A stretch of DNA of 64,000 nucleotides, taken from positions 151,001 through 215,000 of the forward strand of contig CAHIKZ030002029.1 of NCBI GenBank assembly GCA_903632075.3, given 5' to 3'. The stretch is from Acanthosepion pharaonis (lineage: Eukaryota; Mollusca; Cephalopoda; Sepiida; Sepiidae). The notes under the pieces were generated by a model. The model made no database searches and was not told where the DNA came from. It saw only the letters and a list, made by a program, of their open reading frames with translations. Positions within the stretch are counted from its first letter, which is position 1; each line of letters opens with the position of its first letter. Below are positions 56,300-64,000 of the stretch, piece by piece. The position numbers and the translations under genes were made by a program.

Positions 56300-58230
56300 T
56301 CTTCTATACCCTCCCCACTAATCTCATGATCATAGATATGGTAACTTGGGCCTTTTAATTTTGGAATTTCATTGTAGGGGAATGGTCACTTCTTTATTTT
56401 CTGAAGAGTCATTGTGCACATCTGGTTCAGATCCTAAGATCTCTCCATCTGAAGAGCTACCAGACGAACTGAATCTAATTACCCTCACACTTTCAGTGAA
56501 TACCTGTGTTGCTCACTGATGTTATAGAACCCATAATGAGGCAATAATCTTCCAGGTGGTGCAGCATTCCATCAATCAAAATTGTGTGGGCTGCTGATAC
56601 CAGTGACACACTCTAACTGATATCTCAAAGTACATTGCAGATTTATCACCTACACAGTCTTTCACTTTGTACAGAATATGCTCTTTCTGATGTTTCAACA
56701 GAAGCATTGAAACAATCCTTTTACTCTGAGTTGTTAGCAGTGGATTATATTAGCAGGCATAATACTGGGTGAGATGTTGTCTTTTAATGTGATATTATAC
56801 CAGTAGCATGACTCTGTTATTGGTCACTGCTTTCTTTTAATGTTCTGATGAAATGTTTCAATTATACCATTGACCATGTAGACGTCTGCACATCAGAAGC
56901 AAAGTTGAACTCTCTATTCCACTAAAACTTCTTTGACCATCTGGCTACAAAATGCCTTATAATTATTTGTGGGAAGTTCTATTGGTGGACCCCAGTAATA
57001 AAAAAAAGGGCTCCTATTTTCTTATTCTCTTGCCCTGCTTTTGTCAATGAGATTAAGCCCCTACGTGTGTCTAGTTCTATTTCTTGGTATGGTTGCCACC
57101 ATTCATTGTCTAGCCATGACTACAACTCTTATTTGTATTACTCTTTGACTTTTTTGGACATCAGATACTTATTTTGTAATTACTCCAGTGCGTGATGATT
57201 TGTCCATTTCCATGTTAGATTCCAGATTTTTGTGTCTTTGTTGAGCTCTGTGTTAAAGTCTTGTTCATCATTTTTAATGGCTGCACACATCAGCAATTTC
57301 CCTTGTGAGAATGCAGCCTTGCCTGAGCTAGTTATATGAACTCCATCCAATTTCCCAATGATGTCTATACCCAGGATCAGGTTGAATCCCAATCACAACT
57401 AAGACTGTAATATTAACTGAAGTTCATGTTATCTATAATCTATTGACAGTACCAATTTCTCAATTTTTGAGTTGTCCATTGGCAGTAAACTCATTCACAT
57501 CTTTGTTCCAGGCAAGACATTCTAATTTATTCATAAAAAAGAATGGAACAACCTAAATCTACTAATGCTCAACATTGCTTCCTATTTATGTGTACTTTTA
57601 TTACCAGGAGTACCACATTTATTTCTTTCGTGGGGAGGAAACCAGCATCAACATCTTGTTCCCTAGCAAAATGACCCAGTCCCTGATCCTAAAACACTGT
57701 ACTTCTTTGTGTGCTTTATTGTGCATGGCTGCTATAGATCAATATTGGCAATCCCTGACATAATTACATGCAGAGCACTTGTGGCAGCTAATGTTGACAG
57801 GATACTTAGTGGAGGGTGTGTAAACGTAAATTTTAATGCTGTGCATGATTGCCATGACTTGTCCTTCATTACTGCATGGGCTCTAACCAGTAGTTGACTT
57901 AGTCATCTTGTCCATTCTCAATGATACTTACAGTGTGTGTTTCACATGATTTGGAACTCTTATGAAAGCACATGCCAAGCCCCAAATACCAAAACAGTTT
58001 TTTGCAGGTCTGCAAGATAAAAATTAACAGACTTGCCAAGGCACAGATGACAGGCTGTAAATTGCAATAAGGCCATAAGAGTCTGTTGCAAAGGTAGTTC
58101 TTTGTGCAGACTTTTTCTCCTCACTGAGAACATGAAATAATGATGGAGTGGAAGAACATGTTTGAGTTTTTTGATCCTACACATTCTGCAGACAGGCTCT
58201 TCTTTTCCCAGCCATTCAAGCATTGGGTGG
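56300..58230 (-). pseudogene. Ancient gypsy-like element D (gag, protease, integrase remnants)
   Basis: Minus-strand fragments follow the order of element A. A gag piece at about 58150-57970 reads LPLQQTLMALLQFTAC then CLGKSVNFYLADLQKTVLVFG (compare PGETV-YLSELKKLTIP in A). The protease/linker frame 57392-57180 reads MGFNLILGIDIIGKLDGVHI, then a DFNTELNKDTKIWNLTWKW linker. Integrase pieces at about 56990-56850 read PPIELPTNNYKAFCSQMVKEVLVE and VNGIIETF (the Glu block). The pol terminus at about 56340 reads LYDHEISGEG. RT and RNase H are deleted. The copy is much more decayed than A-C. LTRs were not delimited. Confidence 0.65.
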
Positions 58231-58633
58231 TTTTGTCATTGTGCCGTCAAATTCATGAATCAGTTTTATGTAAAAAATGTATGAGTTTGAATTTGACCTG
58301 AATACAGTAACTGCATAGATATTCTGCTAAAAATGTCAGTTTTTGACCATCTTGTGATATTGTAGCATACATCCCAGTCTGGGCACCAAAAATGAGTGGG
58401 AATTGTAATTTATGGCACCCTACACTATGATGAGTTGGGCCTGTATATTATGGGTGAATACATACTGGATGTTATTGTTCCCCATATTTGCATTACACAT
58501 GCAAACAGTCATCACCTGCATGAAGGCAGAAGTTGCTCTCATCTCTAAACAATATAGAATGCCATTTGATCACCATGGTAACACTCTCTTGCAACTAATG
58601 GAGACATGCACAATGGTATTGAAGTGGAAGTTT
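58231..58633. other. Non-coding spacer
   Basis: It may include 5' parts of relic D, but I see nothing assignable. Confidence 0.4.
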
Positions 58634-58829
58634 GGTTAGAGCAGTGTTTCTCAACCTTTTCAAGCAACAGCACACCTAAGATCAAATGAAAATATCACAG
58701 CACACTTAACAAAATTTTTAAAGGTTATATGTTTAAATGTTATGAAATAAAACCATAGATTAAAAAAAATACACAAATATGAACTTACTTTATTTCAATG
58801 TTTCTATTCAATCATTTGTGCACCTTATT

Positions 58830-59060
58830 TAGTGTGAAACCTATGCCTGGTGTTTTTTCGTGATTTATGTTTGGTTGAATGTATGATAAGCGGACCCTCA
58901 TCTCTTCTTTAGTGAGTGTAGTCTTTCTTGCTTTCTATTTTTGATGTTATTTATGGTTGAGAAGCTTAATTCACATAAATAAGAAGTAGAAAATTGCAAT
59001 AAAACTAATAAAGCCTTTTTATCTAATGTGGGTTATTCTTTTGTATTGAAATCCAAGATG
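58830..59060 (-). pseudogene. hAT transposase C-terminal dimerisation region
   Basis: Minus-strand frames read WISIQKNNPH (about 59055), LQFSTSYLCELSFSTINNIK (frame change within, about 58995-58945), RKQERLHSL (about 58930) and EEMRVRLSYIQPNIN (about 58905-58865). This is the typical hAT C-terminal (hATC) block (LCE-x-x-FSTxxxIK-x-K-x-R) of the ZBED5/FAM200-like branch. No DDE residues remain. Confidence 0.75.
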
Positions 59061-59185
59061 TATCAATAGCTACCATTGAATATTTTATTTTGAGCCCTCA
59101 ATCACTAGAAATGGTGGCCAATTATTCTTCTTCATATAAATGACATCCAATATTAGAAGGAACATTTATGGAGGGATTTTGAATC

Positions 59186-59486
59186 TGTGGGGAAAATTGT
59201 GAAAATGGCCTACCTCGGAAACGCCTGTGAATCTGTGCGATGTGCAAACTCCATTTTGCTAGCGGTAAAAGGAACCAAAATGGCGGCGCCCATGTTTTAT
59301 GCCAGGCGGTCTCGGTTAGTTAACGCGAAATCTTGTTGTCTCGTCATTCACATGCAAATCGTGGTCGGTCCTTGGCTGTATAAAGCAGGCGCGTTTTTCT
59401 GTTTCGGATCAGAGGGCTTTTGGCTTGTGAGAAGGTTTTTTGTTCCTACCTGCTATTATCAGTTGAGTTGTTGTGTTACCCCAACA
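59186..59486 (+). repeat. 5' LTR of element C
   Basis: 301 bp. TATA box TATAAA at 59379-59384. An octamer ATGCAAAT is at 59352-59359 (ATGCGAAT in the 3' LTR). Compared with the 3' LTR it lacks about 50 bp (TGGACATGTGACACCGG... and a T-run) after GTGAGAAGG. Confidence 0.9.
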
Positions 59487-59499
59487 AGTTATTTCGGCA

Positions 59500-60744
59500 A
59501 TGGACAAGTTCGATCTAAAATTGATCCCAGAATACTGTCGCATACTAGCGGAGATGTTAAGTAGAGTGCAGGAGCTGGATCCCATTGGAGGAGACTGGTG
59601 CATGAGTGGTGACGAGATCACAGTCTGGGCGGATGCGAGTTCCGTGGCGACAGGAGTGGCATTGGAAGCGAACGGAAATGTCATCGAAGATGCGTTTTGG
59701 CTGCGTCTGACTAATGATGCCAGGCATATTAATTTAGCTGAACTCGATGCGGCACTTAAAGGAGTGAATCTAGCTCTCCAGTGGGAGGCGACAACATTGC
59801 ACTTAGTTACTGATTCCGTGTGTGTGCACCGGTGGATTTCCGAAACCTTGACCGGGAAGGCACAGGTGAACACAAGGGCGGCTGGCGAGATGCTGGTTAG
59901 GCGACGGCTGGACATTTTGTGATCGCTGGTGGAAGAATATGGATTGACCATAGACATGACACTCATACAGTCCTGTCAGAACCATGCGGATCGCCTCACC
60001 AGAGTACCGCACAGGTGGCTAGAACTGCTCAAGAGAGGAGAACCGGCGCTCAAGAGCTGTGCAGTGGTAGGGAGATGACTGGACGAGGACCAGGTGGCCA
60101 ATACCCATCATCAAAGCAGACATCCGGGCGTGAAACGAACTCTGTACTTCACCAGGTTAGTCAATCCACAGGTGTCCAGAGAAAGCGTTAAATCCGTTGT
60201 GAAGGCCTGCACAACCTGTCAGTCGATTGATCCGGCATCCGTTCACTGGGAAAGAGGAGAACTGAGCGTGAAGAGCAACTGGAGCAGACTGGTGATAGAC
60301 ATAACTCACTACAATGGTGAGAATTTTTTAACGCTTATTGATTGCGGTCCCTCCAGGTTTGCAGTATGGCGGCCGCTGCGCAGACAAGACGCGAGCACTG
60401 TCATTCGACTTTTGGAGAATGTTTTCCTGGAGCGAGGCCCACCCATGGAAATACTGACCGACAACGATACTGCATTCACCAGTAGGGACTTTAAAAAATT
60501 TGCGGACAATTGGGACGTGCATCTGCAGTTTCGATGTGCCTACTCGCCGAGTGGAAACAGCATCGTGGAGCGAAACCATAGAACCGTCAAGACCATCGCA
60601 GCCAGGAAGGGCTGTACAGTATCTGAGGCGGTTTACTGGTATAATGTTGCCCCGGAAGATAATGTTTCACCATCCACGGGCTGGCTGATGCACTGCACAA
60701 ATATCATGTCGGGTGAAAGGCATCGAAGCCAACCCGCTGCCTGA
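59500..60744 (+). pseudogene. Element C gag-RNase H fusion and integrase, two in-frame TGA
   Basis: From ATG 59500 (MDKFDLKLIPEY, a gag start like A's MAERPFDIKL) the frame passes within about 15 codons into the RNase H domain: VWADAS (Asp45), NLAELDA (Glu81) and LVTDS (Asp105), all catalytic residues kept. A TGA at 59920 and another at 60076 interrupt it, but the frame is unchanged on both sides. The integrase follows with HHCC (H5/6, H10, C39, C42 counted from 60094) and the core residues Asp69, Asp123 and Glu159, an exact DD35E spacing. A frameshift at about 60685 separates the C-terminal domain (VWVKNPRGKCTTKYGTGRV, SVRVDGVPRHIKDLRP, to about 60915). Confidence 0.88.
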
Positions 60745-61119
60745 ACTAGAAGTGACTGGAGGAGATTGAAAAAGGAGACGTTGTTTGGGTCAAAAACCCA
60801 CGCGGCAAGTGTACGACAAAATACGGCACTGGACGTGTTACGGAAGTGATCAGCCCGCAATCTGTGCGAGTTGATGGGGTGCCTCGTCACATTAAAGACT
60901 TGCGACCGGTGATGCAATTGCTACCGTTACTGAGCGAATGAAAGCGATTCCGAGTCTGAGAGTAGTGGCGTTCAATCTGCTTGGAGTTAGACCTGCAGGG
61001 CAGTGATTCTGATAACAGCAGCCTCCTTATTTCTTACAGTGTTTACCGACACTCAGACCACAGACGAGAACACGCATGAGGATGAAGCTTGTATTGTCCC
61101 CCTTCGGAGGGGGACTCGA

Positions 61120-61173
61120 CGGCGACGATCGCCACCTCCTTGCCCTGTTTGTGATCATGAGATCAGGAAGGAG
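61120..61173 (+). promoter_or_regulatory. End of pol and polypurine tract of element C
   Basis: PPPCPVCDHEIRKECGEN is encoded up to and across the LTR boundary. The purine-rich GAGATCAGGAAGGAG ends at 61173, just before TGTGGGG of the 3' LTR, as in A and B. Confidence 0.75.
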
Positions 61174-61525
61174 TGTGGGGAAAATTGTAAAAAAATAGTC
61201 TACCTCGGAAACACCTGCGAATCTGTGCGATGTGCAAACTCCAGTTTGCTAGTGGTAAAAGGAACCAAAATGGCGGCGTCCATGTTTTATGCTAGGCGGT
61301 CTCGGTTAGTTAACGTGAAATCTTGTCTCGTCATTTGCATGCGAATCGTGGTCAGTCCTCGGCTGTATAAAGCAGGCACGTTTTTCTGTTTCAGATCAGA
61401 GGGCTTTTGGCTTGTGAGAAGGTTGGACATGTGACACCGGTTTTGTCGGTTACTCTCCCTCGTTTTTTTTTTTTTTTTTTGTTCCTACCTGCTATTATCA
61501 GTTGAGTTGTTGTGTTACCCCCACA
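61174..61525 (+). repeat. 3' LTR of element C
   Basis: 352 bp with TATAAA near 61364 and an 18-base T-run at about 61463-61481. Ends CCCCCACA before the GAATC duplication. Confidence 0.92.
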
Positions 61526-61977
61526 GAATCCAATCATACTTTTCTGTGCTCAATGAAAGTGTAATAAAATATTACTATGAAAAAATTTGGAAAATGATTA
61601 AATCAAAGGCTCAATGCTCCATTTTGGAAACTTTCACAATATTAATTCATAATTCAATACAACTTTATAAAAATTTTGAATTAAACAAATATGGAAAAAG
61701 GTTAATATTCATTTATTCAAATAAAGGAAAATTTTTAAAAGTTAAATTAAAAAATAATACTTTTTAAAAAATGAATTTTAAAACAAAGTATTTAAAATAA
61801 CATAATTGAAGAATACTGAAAATAATTATTTGAAAAAGTTTAATACTTATTCATTTATTCAAATATTAATGCTGTACCATTACTACTTCCACACACCCAT
61901 ATATATATATATATAATATTTTGACACACACTTAAGAGGATTGCACAACACAATGATTGAGAATCACTGGGTTAGAG

Positions 61978-62960
61978 GTATATATTCCTGCTGCCAATTT
62001 AATTCATAGTCAAAAAAAAAAAATTTATTTTTTAAACTGTTTATATTTGGTGAATTTTGTAATGTAAGTCATTTGTTGCATTCTACAAATTTTTACAGAC
62101 AAGAACAGTCAATTCTATCACCAATTTTTGTTTCAAAGGAATTATTTAAATATTTTTTATTGTTAAACTGCTACACTCATATTTGTAAATAGACTCTCCT
62201 TCATAAGTGAAATAGCTCAATATTTGATTCTGACTCAATTTTGTTTTTGTGACCAATTCATCAACTTCCAATTCTCTAAACAAAAGTGCTTTGAAAAAAA
62301 TCTTATGTTAAAAAATAATTTGTTTTATTTTGTTGCTGTACAACAAGACACTGTATAAACAAGACACTCAGTGATTAGATTTAATCTTTAAGTTGAAGCA
62401 ATGTCTGTTAAGCTGATTTCTTACCAGATAATTGCTCAAACATATATTATGAGGTGGAATATTATAATTGTATTTGATTAAATAACTGAAAATATCTTTG
62501 TCTATTTTTTGAACATATCTAAACTGATATGCTTCATAAGTTACTGTAATTTTCAAAAGTACAATGAACGTTAGGATTCTGGAAGAAATAATTTATTAAA
62601 TTTAATACTTTAAACAATTTTCATACTTTAATATATTTATGGAATGTTTAAGTTTTGTGTTAGAATGTTACACTCTATCCTTTATTCCCTATCTTTGAAA
62701 ATCCCACTTTTTTAAATGATCTGAAATGCATATTATTTGGTCATATGATGATTTTTTTAATTTTTTTTTTTTTACATATACGCTAGTTCTATAAGGGTTT
62801 GATATGTGATGAACATAAAGTGAACATTTTTGTTAGTATTCAAGTAGTAGACAAAGTACATACAAATAGAAGACATAAATGTAAAATATGTTCTTCCTTC
62901 TCTCTATTATATCATTGATAAAATTAGTCTATATTTATTTTCTTTATTTTGCTTTTTCAG
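61978..62960. other. Non-coding, probably 5' flank or intron of the KLHL-type gene
   Basis: AT-rich with no protein-like frame. It ends in a polypyrimidine stretch and CAG (TTTATTTTGCTTTTTCAG, 62943-62960), a good 3' splice site. Confidence 0.55.
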
Positions 62961-63410
62961 AATTTTTGCTGTTTGTGTGTAGCCAGTGATCGTTTGCTGT
63001 TCCCTTTGGTATGATTGAATCCCGCACATTCACCGTTGAAAGCCACACTAAAGTTGCCTTCAATGTTATGCATGAGCTGTGGCGCCAGCAACAGCTTTGT
63101 GATGTTGTTCTGTCTGTTGATGGGCATCAGTTTCATGCTCACAAGATCGTTCTGGCCGGTTGCAGCCCTTACCTGAGGGCTATGTTCACTAATGGTATGC
63201 TTGAGTCAGATAAGGATTGGGTAGAGATCCGTGGTACTGACCATCAGACCATGGCATTAAACAAAAAATTCATGTACTGTGGTTCAATAGAGATCACTGT
63301 TGAAAATGTGCAGACAATACTGCAAGGGGCCAGTTTGTTGGGATTGCACTCTCTGAGAAACTTATGTGCTCATTTCTTGCAATCACAGCTCACAGCCTCT
63401 AACTGCTTGG
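62961..63410 (+). CDS. KLHL-type BTB exon (first coding exon)
   Basis: Kelch-like proteins recruit substrates to Cullin-3 ubiquitin ligases through an N-terminal BTB domain. The exon begins after TTTTTCAG at 62960; the coding part starts at ATG 63011. It encodes SHTKVAFNVMHELWRQQQLC, then DVVLSVDGHQFHAHKIVLAG, CSPYLRAMFTNGMLESD, a KFMYCGSIEITVENVQ strand-helix region and a LRNLCAHFLQSQLTASNCLG end. These are the BTB core through the alpha-6 region with the usual D-V-x-L, AHK/R-VLA-x-CSPYF-x-AMFT and NCLG signatures. Translation runs to 63410, where G|GTTAGT is a plausible donor in phase 1; reading on gives a stop at once. BACK and Kelch repeats must lie downstream, outside the window. MALNKKFMY replaces the common ALxxLIxFxY. 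The paralogue is not determined. Confidence 0.85.
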
Positions 63411-64000
63411 GTTAGTATAAATTTTGAAATTAATTTAGTTTTCTAATTAATTTGTTTCTATCAACATCTTTATACTAAAGAGGTAAAAAACCAACTCCTA
63501 ATGTTTTATATACAGAAACCTTTTACAAAGACAAGTGTTTATTATTTTTTTCCATTTATCAGTGATAACACATGATAATCACTCATGGCCTGAAACTTGA
63601 ATTGGAACAATGTCATTGCTATACTCATCTGTTAAATACTTGCTGGCTTGTTTTAAAACAAACATAGTAAAAGATATATTGAAATTTTATATAGATGTTG
63701 ATTTAAAGAAGCAAGTAACCATTAAAATAACTATATTTAATATCTTTAGTATAATTGAATGATGTTATTGAATTAATATTTACTTGAATTCAGTTAGCCT
63801 AGTAGAATTGTTGACAAGCATTCAAAACCTCTGCCAATGAAAAGTTGTTATCAGCATTGAAGAATAGCACCTGCTCAGAAGGAGAATTTTCTATCAGTTT
63901 CAAATAAAACTGTTCTGTAATCTTAGTTTTAAGAAGCTGTAAAAGATTACTTGCTTTAATATTTGTTAATATTAACCAAAAATGTTATATTGTAATTAGA
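63411..64000 (+). other. Start of the intron after the BTB exon
   Basis: AT-rich, no coding frame; no further exon is seen before the window ends. Confidence 0.6.

Larger units (their letters stand above)
59186..61525 (+). mobile_element. Gypsy-like LTR retrotransposon C, internally deleted, nested in hAT
   Basis: The LTRs begin TGTGGGGAAAATTG and end CCCCA(A)CA. The element is flanked by GAATC at 59181-59185 and 61526-61530, a 5-bp duplication of hAT sequence. The interior is only about 1.7 kb: a gag N-terminus fused to the RNase H domain, then the integrase. Protease, RT and most of gag are deleted. It is the best preserved integrase in the window. Confidence 0.93.
58642..61969 (-). mobile_element. 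hAT transposon, carrying nested LTR element C
   Basis: Ends CAGTGTTTCTCAACC (58642) and GATTGAGAATCACTG (61969) are inverted repeats, continuing imperfectly into 'caacagcacac..taag' and 'cttaagaggattgcacaac'. The 8-bp duplication GGTTAGAG is at 58634-58641 and 61970-61977, as hAT elements make. Without the nested element (59186-61525) it is about 1 kb. It retains only the C-terminal end of a minus-strand hAT transposase and is therefore non-autonomous. Confidence 0.92.

Noticed and set aside
59409..59966. 185-residue minus-strand frame
   Set aside because: Antisense of element C RNase H; openness reflects the conserved plus-strand frame.
1..64000. CRISPR array, tRNA, rRNA or bacterial-type operon
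   Set aside because: Tandem repeats found (15.1, 55.7, 4.5 kb) are degenerate minisatellites without unique spacers. No tRNA box A/B pairs or rRNA segments were recognised.

Overview
The window is about two-thirds A+T, has long gene-free stretches, and is full of eukaryotic transposable elements. I see no bacterial operons, rRNA or tRNA. It is metazoan nuclear DNA from a repeat-rich genome. The mix of P, Tc1/mariner, hAT, Penelope, jockey-type LINE and gypsy-like elements beside a BTB/Kelch-type exon fits an invertebrate. I lean to a mollusc, possibly a cephalopod, but that is inference from family resemblance and not proven by the sequence.

Layout. 1-3.45 kb is AT-rich non-coding DNA. 3.5-5.7 kb holds a broken Penelope-like element whose 3' tail is repeated in tandem. 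6.2-12.2 kb holds two minus-strand copies of one endonuclease-bearing LINE and a minisatellite between them. 12.8 kb has a possible 46-codon membrane-protein exon. 13.8-14.4 kb is an internally deleted mariner. 17.07-26.89 kb is the centrepiece: a Tc1 element split by a gypsy-like LTR retrotransposon, which is itself split by a P-type transposon, every level framed by its own target-site duplication. 30.78-34.99 kb is a second LTR retrotransposon. 35.7, 41.9 and 49.6 kb carry jockey-type LINE remnants, and the last is interrupted by the 3' end of the 8-12 kb LINE family. 45.5 and 47.6 kb carry mariner-type elements. 52.8 kb is a solo LTR of the 17-25 kb retrotransposon. 56.3-58.2 kb is a very old retrotransposon copy. 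58.64-61.97 kb is a hAT element carrying a third gypsy-like element. 62.96-63.41 kb is the only convincing host exon, a BTB domain of a KLHL-type protein.

The gypsy-like elements (A 17.3-25.5, B 30.8-35.0, C 59.2-61.5, remnant D 56.3-58.2 kb) are sister families. A-C make 5-bp target duplications and have TG...CA-type LTR termini (the first base pair of A's 3' LTR is mutated to TT). A and B keep the gag-protease-RT-RNase H-integrase order, which C and D show only in part. All four copies share an unusual cysteine/D-x-E-I-R type C-terminal motif that abuts or overlaps the polypurine tract. None encodes an intact full polyprotein. Element C keeps the best integrase. Most frame-disrupting changes are in old elements, but some lie in homopolymers and could be sequencing errors.

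No coherent host pathway or operon-like system is encoded here. The interest lies in the insertion history, which can be read out to the base, and in several hairpins that look like template-switch scars.
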